Source of the DNA: Corynebacterium sp. SCR221107
GTDB lineage: Bacteria > Actinomycetota > Actinomycetes > Mycobacteriales > Mycobacteriaceae
NCBI RefSeq assembly: GCF_027886475.1
Contig: NZ_CP115670.1
Span: forward strand, 558,001-622,000
DNA: 64,000 nt
Direction: 5' to 3'
Numbering within the stretch: the first letter of the stretch is position 1; the number at the start of each line of letters is the position of its first letter. A program made the position numbers and the translations under genes. The notes below the pieces were generated by a model. That model was not told the origin of the DNA and made no database searches. It saw nothing but the letters and a program-made list of their open reading frames with translations. Positions 30,757-39,377 of this stretch are shown one piece after another.

Positions 30757-31098
30757 TCACCAATTCGTCTCTTCCGCGAAATATTTAGCCGCCTTGCGTA
30801 GGATTTCTCGTTCCTCGCGGAGTTTGGCGTTTTCGCGTTCCAACACGCGGATGCGCTCGGTATCGGAGAGTCCTTCAGCCGGGGTGCGTGCGCTGTTGGC
30901 GGCGGCGACGGGGCTGGCGACTTTCTCGCCGTTGGCATTGGTTTTGGTGCCGGTGCCGAAGGAGTCGAGCCAGGTGCGCAGGGAGTTGCGGTTGACTCCG
31001 AGTTCGGAGGCGATCGCGTTGATCGTTGCTCCGGGAGTCGACTCGTACAACGCCACTGCGTCACGCTTGAACTGCTCGGTGTAGGTCTTGCGTGGCAT
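30757..31098 (-). CDS. IS3-family transposase OrfA
   Basis: A 113-residue protein from ATG 31098 (MPRKTYTEQFKRDAVALYES). It has the helix-turn-helix of IS3 OrfA (TINAIASELGVNRNSLRTWL) and a C-terminal leucine-zipper-like helix (LERENAKLREEREILRKAAKYF). orfB follows 13 bases later; programmed frameshifting is usual in the family. Confidence 0.9.
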   Translation of the reverse strand: MPRKTYTEQFKRDAVALYESTPGATINAIASELGVNRNSLRTWLDSFGTGTKTNANGEKVASPVAAANSARTPAEGLSDTERIRVLERENAKLREEREILRKAAKYFAEETNW

Positions 31099-31167
31099 GG
31101 TGGAAGGGTACCTCACTTCCCCAGCGACATGCTGGTTTCAGCGTGTCCACCATCAAGGGGTCAGGTC

Positions 31168-31209
31168 CCTTGCCGACGCCTACGGTCGGTGCCTTACTCG
31201 TCGGCAAGC
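31168..31209. repeat. inverted pair of family-A repeats beside the IS3 end
   Basis: CTTGCCGACG (31169-31178) and CGTCGGCAAG (31199-31208) are perfect inverted copies separated by 20 bases, able to form a 10-bp stem. They lie just outside the IS3 right end. Confidence 0.65.
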
Positions 31210-31236
31210 ATAGGCGTAGCGTCAGTGCGCATCGCA

Positions 31237-31653
31237 CTAATCGATAAAAGCGAGCGAACGGGTGCCGTCGATGTGGGGGAATACCAGCCACATCCAGCCG
31301 AAAATGACAAGGAACACCACCACCGTGACCCAGACGGCCGCAGGCGCTAGCACCGGCGCGAGCATGAGCGCGAGCCATACCAAAAACAAGGGAACGATCT
31401 GACCCACCTTGGGCATGTAGACGAGGTTGCGGGTCTCGAGGAAGGTGCGGATCTCACGACGATACGGGTGGGCGAAGATGATCATGATGCCCACCGCTAG
31501 GCATGCGACCATGATGGTGACCTGAACACCGCGGGCCAAGGATGTGGTGAGAACGGCGACCGCCACCCCGAAGAGGAAAGAACTAACAAGTCTGACAATA
31601 AGAGGCGTAGGGATGGGGGTCTGGCGCATGCGGGACTCGTAGATCGCGTTCAT
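31237..31653 (-). CDS. small integral membrane protein, 138 residues
   Basis: Four hydrophobic segments (about residues 18-38, 45-62, 87-105 and 110-128) and no recognised domain. The short polar tail is FPHIDGTRSLAFID. It lies between the IS3 element and imuA' and is transcribed away from the latter. A family-B consensus copy (31679-31693) is about 25 bases before its start. Function unknown. Confidence 0.75.
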   Translation of the reverse strand: MNAIYESRMRQTPIPTPLIVRLVSSFLFGVAVAVLTTSLARGVQVTIMVACLAVGIMIIFAHPYRREIRTFLETRNLVYMPKVGQIVPLFLVWLALMLAPVLAPAAVWVTVVVFLVIFGWMWLVFPHIDGTRSLAFID

Positions 31654-31767
31654 GGCTTTAACCTAACAGTAGGGGCGGCGTCATTACGTATAGAACCCCA
31701 CACCCGGGGCGAGGTGGGTTGCGCTGGGGTGTTGACCGCTACTGGGGCGGTGCTTAAGATAGCTTGC

Positions 31768-32463
31768 ATGATGCAAACGTATGTTCGAAATGCTGGGGTG
31801 GCTGAACCGGCGCCCGGTAGGGAGGAGCAGATCGCACACCTGCGCGCGAAGCTCGCCCGTTTTGATAGCGAGCATGCTCCCTTGCCGGTGGATAAACAGA
31901 TCGCCATGCCCGTGGGATTGGCCAAGCTGCTGCCCGGTGGTGGGCTTGCTCGTGGGGTTGCCTACAGCTTTAGTGCCAGTTCATTACTCATGTCGGAGGT
32001 CATTGCCCACGTCAGCGGTGAAGGTGGCGTCGTAGGCGTAGTCGGATGGCCCGAGTTTGGTTACGCTGCCGTTGCCGAAACCGGTGGCAATTTAGACCAT
32101 GTCGTCGCCGTGCCTGACCCGGGTCTTGAGCCACTAGCGGCGGTTAGCGTTCTCGTTGAAGGCTTAGATCTTGTGGTCTATCGTGGGCCCGCGCTGGCCC
32201 TTTCTCCGACCCGCGCCCGTCCACTCTTGGCCAAGCTGCGCGCCGGACGTGCCACGTTAGCCATGATTGGAACACAAGTTCCATCGCCGGCCGCCTATGT
32301 CGAGGCCCGCCTAGCCGCGGTGTCTGGAATTGGCGCCGGCACAGGACGTATCCGCAGCCTGGAGTTGGCGGTGCAGGTACGAGCAAAAGGGCATGAGCGA
32401 AGGGGCGCGGTGATCGTCGGAAAGCAACCACCGCAACCACGTCAGCGGCTACGGGCAGTCTGA
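31768..32463 (+). CDS. ImuA'-like protein of the mutasome
   Basis: About 231 residues, with weak RecA-like features (LLPGGGLARGVAYSFSASSLLMSEVIAHV, a degenerate Walker A region). Directly upstream of imuB it corresponds to actinobacterial ImuA', which works with ImuB and DnaE2 in error-prone translesion synthesis. Starts at 31768, 31771 or GTG 31798 are possible; the LexA-like box overlaps the first two. The C terminus (VIVGKQPPQPRQRLRAV) is read from a family-A repeat (32416-32427). The stop is one base before imuB. Confidence 0.75.
   Translation: MMQTYVRNAGVAEPAPGREEQIAHLRAKLARFDSEHAPLPVDKQIAMPVGLAKLLPGGGLARGVAYSFSASSLLMSEVIAHVSGEGGVVGVVGWPEFGYAAVAETGGNLDHVVAVPDPGLEPLAAVSVLVEGLDLVVYRGPALALSPTRARPLLAKLRAGRATLAMIGTQVPSPAAYVEARLAAVSGIGAGTGRIRSLELAVQVRAKGHERRGAVIVGKQPPQPRQRLRAV
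31772..31788 (+). promoter_or_regulatory. LexA (SOS) box candidate at imuA'
   Basis: TGCAAACGTATGTTCGA matches the actinobacterial SOS consensus TCGAAACANNTGTTCGA at 12 of 15 defined bases; the right half (TGTTCGA) is perfect. It overlaps the proposed imuA' start codons, which fits an SOS operon but suggests the true start may be slightly downstream. Confidence 0.5.
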
Positions 32464-32464
32464 C

Positions 32465-33994
32465 ATGCGGACGCTGGCCATGTGGTTTCCTGACTGGCCG
32501 GTGCAAGCCGCCCGTCTTGAAAACAAGGCCGGGCCAGGGCCAGTGGTGATTACCTCCCGATTCCGTGTTGTTGTCTGCGATCCGGAAGCGCGCGCAGCAG
32601 GAATCAAGCGGGGCATGCGTGTCAGGCAAGCCCAAGCGCTGTGTGCGGAGGTTGCGGCGGTTGATTTAGACGAAGAACGCGATGCCCGCACATTCACAGG
32701 ATTGGTGGAAGATCTCGCCGACGTCGTTCCGAGCATTGAGATTCTGCGGCCAGGATTAGTCGTGCTCAACGCGGCAGCGGCCGCGCGCTTTTATGGCAGC
32801 GAGGATCGCGCCGCAGAAAAGCTCATTAATGCTGTAGCCCGGGCGGGAAGCGATTGTCTGGTAGGCATTGCTGACGAGATACCTACTGCGGTGCTGGCCG
32901 CGCGGGAGCAAAAGATCGTGCCGAAGGGAAAATCGCTTGTATTCCTGGCTTCATTACCACTAGTGATGCTGCGCCACGAGGTCGCGCTGGGCTGCGCACC
33001 GGAGGTCGTCGATACTCTTTATGATCTTGGCGTGCGCACGCTCGGGGATCTCGCCAACCTCCCGAAGCACACTGTCGTCACCCGTTTCGGTGACGAAGGG
33101 ATGCGCTGTTATGAGATTGCCAGCGCGCATGACGATCGACTTGTTGCCCCACCGATCGAAGGTGAGGACTTCAGCGTATGGATACGCCCCGAGGATCCCA
33201 TTACCCGCGTGGACGAGGCTGCGTTTATTGCCCGTGCGTTGGCCAGCCAGTTGCATGAGACTTTAAGAGCCCGGGGGTTGGTCTGTTATCGGTTGAGGGT
33301 TCATGCTAGTGGTAATGAAGCTACCGCTACCCGCACCTGGCATACGCGGACGCAACTTGATGAGAAGGCGATGGCCGATCGTGTGCGGTGGCAACTGGAT
33401 GCATGGCTGGCATCGGGAGGGGTCGGTGCCATCAATGAGCTCGGCCTCGAACCCGTCGAATGCGCACAACCGGCTGCACGCAGCCTCTGGGGTGCGCAGG
33501 CAAGTGATGAGGCTCAGAGGGTGATAGCGCGGGTACAGTCGAGTTTAGGGATCAGCGCAGTCAAGACTCCCGTAGTCGTCGGGGGACGTGGGGTACGCGA
33601 GAGGATTGACCTCATCGATTATGGGGAGTCGGTGGATGTGCAGGCTCGACGCGCGCGAGGACGCTGGCTAGGCAAGATCCCACCGCCGCTACCCGCGCGG
33701 CTAGGCGATGGCGCCGCGAAGGTTAATCTGCGCGCGTCCGCGGCTGCGGGTGGGATGACGGTGTACGTCACCAGTGAAGCCGTCTTGAACGCCGATCCGG
33801 CGATCGCAGAGATCGACCACGAGCGATTCGACGTCATCGGGTGGGCCGGGCCTTGGCCAGTAGATGATGGATGGTGGCAGGGCAAAGCGGCGGTGGCCAG
33901 ACTGCAAGTGGTGGCCGTCGATAAGCAAAACCGCCCACGTGCATGGCTGCTGCTGTGGGCGGGACGCTGGGAAGTGGAAGCAGAATTCGAATAG
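32465..33994 (+). CDS. imuB: Y-family polymerase-like protein ImuB
   Basis: A 509-residue Y-family DNA polymerase homologue (MRTLAMWFPDWPVQAARL; RGMRVRQAQALC; VEDLADVVPSIEILRPGLVVLNAA; LGDLANLPKHTVVTRFG). ImuB proteins lack the catalytic acidic residues and act as the hub linking DnaE2 to the sliding clamp; at the usual catalytic motif this one reads VPSIEILRPG, consistent with an inactive polymerase. It is co-transcribed with imuA'. Family-B copies lie at 32949-32963 and 33306-33320. Confidence 0.93.
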   Translation: MRTLAMWFPDWPVQAARLENKAGPGPVVITSRFRVVVCDPEARAAGIKRGMRVRQAQALCAEVAAVDLDEERDARTFTGLVEDLADVVPSIEILRPGLVVLNAAAAARFYGSEDRAAEKLINAVARAGSDCLVGIADEIPTAVLAAREQKIVPKGKSLVFLASLPLVMLRHEVALGCAPEVVDTLYDLGVRTLGDLANLPKHTVVTRFGDEGMRCYEIASAHDDRLVAPPIEGEDFSVWIRPEDPITRVDEAAFIARALASQLHETLRARGLVCYRLRVHASGNEATATRTWHTRTQLDEKAMADRVRWQLDAWLASGGVGAINELGLEPVECAQPAARSLWGAQASDEAQRVIARVQSSLGISAVKTPVVVGGRGVRERIDLIDYGESVDVQARRARGRWLGKIPPPLPARLGDGAAKVNLRASAAAGGMTVYVTSEAVLNADPAIAEIDHERFDVIGWAGPWPVDDGWWQGKAAVARLQVVAVDKQNRPRAWLLLWAGRWEVEAEFE

Positions 33995-34034
33995 AACCAG
34001 AACTAGGACTCGTCTATCTGTCTCATCGTTACTG

Positions 34035-34697
34035 CTAGTCGTTGCGGATATCGATGACCACGCGTAAAGGATCATTCAGGGTTTGAATCGAGTAGGCGTG
34101 GGAGCCATTAAGACCGATGACAAAAGCCGAACGACCCTCAAACGTACCTAGCGACTGTACTCCAGTGACCACCCCGCCAGTGGAGGTAATGGGGGACAAA
34201 TCCGGATCCTCCATGCCCAGCTCGAAGGGGTAGGTGGTGCCCTCGATATTGATCATGAGGGCTGTCGTTCCCTTGTACTCCACGGGGAACCCACTGCCGT
34301 CACGGGTGGGAGTAGACGTCAACTCCGTGGACCAGCCGGGGCTGCCAGTACCGCTGAGATCGAGCACGACGCGCTCGAAGCTGTCATGACTGCCATAGCG
34401 CATCCCGGTGACCACGAGCTGGGAGCCTGCGGCAGGCGCTTGTGTCTTGTTGTCTGCCGATGCGTCGCCGAGTGGCGCCAAACCGGCGGATTCAGAAAGC
34501 AGTGATGCTGCTTGGCCTGGATTGGCGGTAGCCGCGGAGGTCTGCGCGGATTGTGGTGATTGTTGGGTCTGTGCGGAAAGCGTTGCGGTGCTGCCCTGTG
34601 TGCCAGGCTGGCTGTCGCCGCAGCCTGCCAGCACGAGTGCACCAGCGGTGACGCTTACAAGCATGAGCCTACGGAAAGTCACAGGGGAAATACTCAT
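34035..34697 (-). CDS. AMIN-like domain lipoprotein
   Basis: A 220-residue secreted lipoprotein starting at ATG 34697. The signal peptide ends in the lipobox LAGC with Cys26. A Gln/Ser/Ala-rich linker (about 30-90) is followed by an AMIN-like beta domain (GMRYGSHDSFERVVLDLSG ... NDPLRVVIDIRND), thought to bind cell-wall or peptidoglycan components. It converges on imuB. Extra in-frame Met codons upstream would place residues before the signal and are unlikely. Confidence 0.85.
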   Translation of the reverse strand: MSISPVTFRRLMLVSVTAGALVLAGCGDSQPGTQGSTATLSAQTQQSPQSAQTSAATANPGQAASLLSESAGLAPLGDASADNKTQAPAAGSQLVVTGMRYGSHDSFERVVLDLSGTGSPGWSTELTSTPTRDGSGFPVEYKGTTALMINIEGTTYPFELGMEDPDLSPITSTGGVVTGVQSLGTFEGRSAFVIGLNGSHAYSIQTLNDPLRVVIDIRND

Positions 34698-35149
34698 AGC
34701 CCCAACCGTAACTTCTTTCTCATGGGCAACGGTAGCTATTTCATGCGATAGGGCTAAATCGTTGCGAAACCTTAACAAAGTATGTGGCAAGGGGCACTAG
34801 TTGTACTGACTCTACTGATAGCAGCCGATGGGAACAGTGGTTGCGGAATGCGAGGTGGCAGCGCATTGAATATGTGCCGAAGAATCGTCGAATAGTGGTC
34901 AGGCGCTCTCGCCGAGTGGGCGATGGATGCATGGAAAGAAAAACTATCCATCCCTGAGAAGGTAGGGACGCTTCGGTAAACGACAGGATGTGATTGCTTG
35001 GCGGTTATCGCAGGCGTGCAAGTGTAACATGCAAAAAACGAATAACATCTTCTTTTAATGCATTTGTCGAATGTGTGGGGGGGTTTGTGCCTAGCATAAC
35101 CATTCTGGTCATGTCGCTTATCGTACTTAGACGGTGTCATTCGTTCCTA
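34698..35149. other. A/T-richer intergenic region at the border of the plastic segment
   Basis: Nothing coding seen. It holds the lipoprotein promoter and the junction where the downstream nuclease gene loses its 5' part. Base composition falls noticeably between about 34980 and 35120. Confidence 0.5.
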
Positions 35150-35829
35150 TGCTTATCGATGCCGGCTTGGGAGATACCTCTGCCCTCGCGGCCGCGTGGC
35201 GAGAGGGCATCCCGCTGCTGCGGCGCGGAAAGGTATCTGTGCCACGCGCTGATGTAGAAGTCGACGTGGACATGGAAGCCTACCTCGACCAGGGCGCATA
35301 CCTATGGGGTGCGTGGTACGAGGGCGAGTACCATCCCTTCGTCACCTGGGAGCCGCTGGGTGGCAAGGCAGAGGCGGAGAACTTCTCCCGCTTCTGGGAT
35401 TGGCTCATGGGCATCCGCGCGGGCGCCCACGCGCAGGGCGAGACTTTTGCCGCCTACTGCTATTTTGCCCACGGTGAGAACCACTGGATGCGCATGTCCG
35501 CGCAGCGCTTTGACTCACCCAGCCTCGCCCAGGTCGAGGAGTTCATCGGCTCTCAGGAGTGGGTGGACCTCTTCCTGCACGTTAAGCGCAACTTCGCCTG
35601 CACCATGGGGCTCGGCCTCAAGCAGGTCGCGCCCGTGGCGGGCTTCCACTGGGCACAGGAGGACTTCGACGGCGAGGAATCCGTCAATGCCCGTCGCGCC
35701 GCGCTCGCCGGGGATTCAGAAAGCCGTGCCAAGCTGCTGGAGTACAACTCCGGTGACGTGCAGGCCACCCGCGTGGTGCGCGAGTGGATGGATCGCGGCG
35801 CGCCGGGGATTAGGTCCCTGCGCGGCTAG
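35134..35829 (+). pseudogene. TM0106-family RecB-like nuclease, 5'-truncated
   Basis: 231 codons covering only the C-terminal RNase-H-like part of a RecB-type nuclease (VDVDMEAYLDQGAYLWGAWYEG ... LLEYNSGDVQATRVVREWMD). Full members are roughly twice this length or more, with the PD-(D/E)XK nuclease part at the N terminus, which is absent. The frame opens at GTG 35134 or ATG 35149 with no ribosome-binding site. It is probably a remnant created by a deletion at the left edge of the plastic segment. Confidence 0.65.
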
Positions 35830-35841
35830 GACTGAGTGCGG

Positions 35842-36993
35842 CTAGGCCTCTTTGCGCACCGTCAGAGCGAGCACGCACAGCGCCAGAGCCACCGCGGTGT
35901 AGGAGAGGATGAAGCCGGTCCAGGAGAAGGCGTCGAAAAGCACGCCCGCCACAGCGCCCAAGATGGACGAGCCCAGGTAATAGCAGAAGACGTACATGCT
36001 CGAGGCCTCCGCGCGATCGTGGGTGGCCAGGTGGCTCACCCACCCCGATGCCGTGGAATGGGCGGCGAAGAAGCCTACGGTCAGCGCGACGATGCCGATA
36101 AGCGTGAGGACGATGCCTCCCATGCAGCAGGCGATGCCCACAGCGAGCAGAACACACGCTGCCAGAAGGGTTGTTCCATGCCCGTGGCGGCTCACCAGCC
36201 TTCCCGCGCGCGCTGAGGCCCAGGTGCCGGTGAGGTAGAATAAGAATACCGATCCGGCCAGCGCGGGGGCGAGGCCGAAGTGCTCGGTGAGCCGGAAACC
36301 GAGGAAGTTGTAGAGCGAGACAAAGGCACCCATGGAAAGGAAAGCCACGATGAAAAGGGGTGCGAGGCGCCGGTCATGCCAGTGGACAAAGATCGCGCGC
36401 AATTCTGAGCGCACGTGAATCTCCTTGGGGTGGAAATTGCGCTGGGCTGGGAGCAAGAGAATGCAGGCCACGGCGAAGAGCGCCGATACGCACGCGGAGG
36501 CAAAGAGCGCCCAGCGCCAGGTGGAGAATTCCAGGACGCCTGTGGGGATGAGGCGCCCGCTCAGGCCGCCGATGGAGGTGCCGGCGATATAAATGCCCAT
36601 GACTCGCGGCAGGAGCTTGGAATCCAGCTCCTCAGAAAGCCAGGCCATCGCTGTGGCCGGAGCCCCTGCCAGAAGCGCGCCCTGCAGCCCGCGCAGCACA
36701 ATGAGCTGCAGCGGCGTCTGGGCCAGCGGCACGATAAGGCCCACGCCCGTCGCGGCGATGGCGGAGATGATGAGCACTCGCCCGCGCCCGTAGCGTTCGG
36801 AGGCGATCGACGCCGGGACCACGCACAGAGCCAGCGCCCCCGTGGCCGCGGACACCGTCAGTGCCGCCTGCGTGGAGCTCATGTGCAGCTGTTTTACCAG
36901 CGTGGGCAGCATGGCCTGCGTGGTATAGAGGCAGGAGAATATCGCTAGTCCCACAAAGAGCATCGCGATGGTGGCGCGCCGGGTTCTGGTCAT
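35842..36993 (-). CDS. MFS transporter (YnfM-like)
   Basis: A 383-residue major facilitator with 12 hydrophobic segments, starting at ATG 36993 (MTRTRRATIAMLFVGLAIFSCLYTTQAMLP). The YTTQAMLP segment and the loop between helices 2 and 3 (SERYGRGRVLI) resemble the YnfM/arabinose-efflux type. It is divergent from a LysR gene 105 bases away, which probably regulates it. No family-A or -B repeat occurs in or around it. Substrate unknown. Confidence 0.87.
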   Translation of the reverse strand: MTRTRRATIAMLFVGLAIFSCLYTTQAMLPTLVKQLHMSSTQAALTVSAATGALALCVVPASIASERYGRGRVLIISAIAATGVGLIVPLAQTPLQLIVLRGLQGALLAGAPATAMAWLSEELDSKLLPRVMGIYIAGTSIGGLSGRLIPTGVLEFSTWRWALFASACVSALFAVACILLLPAQRNFHPKEIHVRSELRAIFVHWHDRRLAPLFIVAFLSMGAFVSLYNFLGFRLTEHFGLAPALAGSVFLFYLTGTWASARAGRLVSRHGHGTTLLAACVLLAVGIACCMGGIVLTLIGIVALTVGFFAAHSTASGWVSHLATHDRAEASSMYVFCYYLGSSILGAVAGVLFDAFSWTGFILSYTAVALALCVLALTVRKEA

Positions 36994-37098
36994 AGAACCA
37001 TCATTGCCCCCACGCACTCATGTGTAAAATGCAATAAAGCGACAATCTTCATGCACGATATGCATGAATTCAGTGAAATATCTAACTGAGGAGTGTCC

Positions 37099-37974
37099 AT
37101 GAACCTGGAGGATGTCCGCGGCGTGGTCGCTGTGGCGCAGGTCGGCCTCGTGGGGGCCGCGGCCGATGAGCTGGGGATATCGCAATCCGCGCTCACCCGC
37201 CGGGTGCAGCGCATTGAAAAGGACCTCGGCGCCACCCTCTTTGAGCGAAGCGGGCGCCGCCTCGTTCCCAACTCCCGCGGCCAGGCTTTCCTCGAGCCGG
37301 CGAAGGCTATGCTCGCTGCCCAGCAGCGCGCCCGTGACGCGGTCTCCCGCCTCATGGATCCGGAGCTGGGAACCGTACGTCTCGATTTCATGCACTCGCT
37401 GGGAACCTGGATGGTGCCCGATCTGCTCAAGAGCTACCGCGAGCTTCATCCGCGCGTGGACATCCGCCTCCACCAGGGCGCAGCCCGGGAGCTACAGGAG
37501 CGCGTGGTGGCGGGGGAGTCCGATATTGCCCTCGTTGGCCCGCGGCCCGTCGATGCCGACTCCGCCCTGGGCTGGCACCAGATAAAACTGCAGCGCCTGG
37601 GCCTCGCGGTGCCCGACGGACACTGGGCGGCAGGCCAAGCCAATGCCCGGCTGGCGAACTTTGCCGAGGAGGCCTTCATCGGCATGTTGCCTGGCTATGG
37701 TACCCGAATGCTTCTCGACGCCCTCGCCACCTCCGCCGGCTTTAACCCCAAGCTGGTATTCGAGTCGATGGAACTGACCACCGTGGCGGGACTGGTCTCT
37801 GCCGGATTAGGCTGCGCCTTGCTGCCACTGGATGACCCATACCTACAGGTAGATAACCTCATCCCGCTCGATCCCCCGGCCTATCGCGAGCTCGGCCTCA
37901 TCTGGCGCAAAGCCGACGATGCCCCGCCGGTGCGCCAGCTGCGAGATGCCATCATCGGCGGCTTCGTCTCCTAG
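37099..37974 (+). CDS. LysR-family transcriptional regulator
   Basis: A 291-residue LTTR; ATG 37099 is preceded by GAGGAG. The helix-turn-helix is at residues 1-60 (AAADELGISQSALTRRVQRIEKDLG), the effector domain about 85-285. It is divergent from the MFS gene and is its likely regulator, an arrangement common for efflux pumps. G+C appears high and the repeats seen elsewhere are missing. Confidence 0.9.
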   Translation: MNLEDVRGVVAVAQVGLVGAAADELGISQSALTRRVQRIEKDLGATLFERSGRRLVPNSRGQAFLEPAKAMLAAQQRARDAVSRLMDPELGTVRLDFMHSLGTWMVPDLLKSYRELHPRVDIRLHQGAARELQERVVAGESDIALVGPRPVDADSALGWHQIKLQRLGLAVPDGHWAAGQANARLANFAEEAFIGMLPGYGTRMLLDALATSAGFNPKLVFESMELTTVAGLVSAGLGCALLPLDDPYLQVDNLIPLDPPAYRELGLIWRKADDAPPVRQLRDAIIGGFVS

Positions 37975-37977
37975 AAA

Positions 37978-39168
37978 CTACTCTGGATTTCCATTTACCC
38001 ATTCGGTCGAATGGAAATCTCCCTTACCAAGGAAGAGCTGCAGTAGGTCTTCTGCGGACTTCTGCCCGTTGCTGCTGTTCCAGAACATGGCAATAGATTC
38101 CTTTCTCTCGGGGAAAGCTATGAAGAAGGCCCGCCGAGAACCGTTATCTCCCCAATGCCAGACTGCTGGGCCTAGATCGCTGTCCTCGAGTCCTATTCCC
38201 AATCCCCACGAGATGAACGGATCTGCTGGGCTGGGGGGAGTCTGATTAGCGTCGGAAGAAGCCTGAAGCCATTCCTGGTGGACTTCTGGCGAGAGTCCCT
38301 CACCAGAAATGATCGCCCGCTGGATGAACTTAGTGTAGTCATCTGCACTGGTAAGCAGGGTATAAGCGTCGTTTCCTCGCCGGTACTCGCTCAGCTTGCC
38401 TGGTTCGCCATTCTCATTATGACCCACAGTCATGAGCGGGATATCTGCTTCACGGAATACTAAGGAAGAGTGTTCCATGTTGAAGGGGCGGAATACCTCG
38501 GTGTCGAGTATGTCTGAGAAGTTTTTATTCTCCATGTGCTCTACTACTTGTTGCAGCAGGAAGAATGCATCTCCGGAGTAACCGAACTTAGTTCCTGGCG
38601 TCCATTGCGGAACGAGCGCTGAGTCTTCGGCACCGGGCGAGGTAGCCCAGTTGGGAAGCCCGGTGGTGTGGTTGAGAACCATGCGTGCAGTGATGGTCTT
38701 TGCTTCGGCACTACCCGCGATGCGAGGAGATTGATAGTAATCCCACAGGGGGGTGTCTAAGTCGAGTTTTCCCTCATCGACGAGCTTGAGGAAAGCGTAG
38801 GTGCTGACAACCTTTGTCAAGGATGCGGCTTGAAACATAGTGTCTTCAGACACTGGAGTTCCTAGGTCTTTTCGGGCGACTCCTACAGCGTAGCTATCGG
38901 TCACACTGCCTTTTTGGTGTACAACTTGGGCACCTGGAATATTGTACTTCTCTAGGATCTGAGCAATTTGCGCCTCGTTGACCGCGTGTTGGGCATCGCC
39001 CGGAACAGAGCTTGAACCGATTAAAGATGAACTGCCACTGGAAAGGCCTAAAGCCGATGCAGCGGGTGCGCCAAGTGTAGTGGTGGCGACTATCAAAATA
39101 CCCGCGACCACTGTTTGTGAGCGTGATACACGGGAGAACTTCCAAGAGGACTTACTGATTCTAGGCAC
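37978..39168 (-). CDS. secreted serine hydrolase, beta-lactamase class C fold
   Basis: A 396-residue protein with a signal peptide (hydrophobic core about residues 20-38, cleavage near ASA-L). The class-C SxxK motif is Ser116-Leu-Thr-Lys119; the second motif is Tyr197-Ser-Gly rather than YxN, and the third is near HWGDNG. Such proteins include esterases, D-aminopeptidases and carboxypeptidases; true beta-lactamase activity is doubtful with YSG. Codons are more A/T-rich than those of the neighbouring MFS/LysR pair. Confidence 0.85.
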   Translation of the reverse strand: MPRISKSSWKFSRVSRSQTVVAGILIVATTTLGAPAASALGLSSGSSSLIGSSSVPGDAQHAVNEAQIAQILEKYNIPGAQVVHQKGSVTDSYAVGVARKDLGTPVSEDTMFQAASLTKVVSTYAFLKLVDEGKLDLDTPLWDYYQSPRIAGSAEAKTITARMVLNHTTGLPNWATSPGAEDSALVPQWTPGTKFGYSGDAFFLLQQVVEHMENKNFSDILDTEVFRPFNMEHSSLVFREADIPLMTVGHNENGEPGKLSEYRRGNDAYTLLTSADDYTKFIQRAIISGEGLSPEVHQEWLQASSDANQTPPSPADPFISWGLGIGLEDSDLGPAVWHWGDNGSRRAFFIAFPERKESIAMFWNSSNGQKSAEDLLQLFLGKGDFHSTEWVNGNPE

Positions 39169-39297
39169 TATAGAGCTTTCTAGGAGAGCGGAAAATGACC
39201 TAGGTATTACACCTCAATAGTTTCTATATGTCAATAGAAATGGCTGAGCTGCAATGTCTTGGCACACGCTATCCGGAAAGCTGCACATATAACAAAA

Positions 39298-39339
39298 GTG
39301 TGGGGCGGGAATCCGGTAGATCCGGTTCCCGCCCCACAC
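39298..39339. terminator. terminator after the superoxide dismutase remnant
   Basis: GTGTGGGGCGGGAA (39298-39311) pairs perfectly with TTCCCGCCCCACAC (39326-39339); minus-strand transcripts from the sod remnant would end here. A-rich DNA upstream supplies the T tail on the minus strand. Confidence 0.8.
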
Positions 39340-39377
39340 CGATAGTGATGAAGCTACTTCAGCTGAAATTACTGCAA

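Larger units (their letters stand above)
29810..31163 (-). mobile_element. IS3-family insertion sequence
   Basis: An element of about 1.35 kb with orfA and orfB on the minus strand. Imperfect ends: left GAACCCCGGAAAGTGGACAC (29811 onward); right, on the minus strand, TGACCCCTTGATGGTGGACA (ending at 31163). The left end sits inside the ISL3 fragment; the right end is five bases from a family-A repeat (31168-31177). OrfB has a premature stop. Confidence 0.85.

Noticed and set aside
31141..31210. CRISPR-like repeats
   Set aside because: The repeated words (families A and B) are dispersed at kilobase distances on both strands, not in a regularly spaced array, and no cas gene is present.
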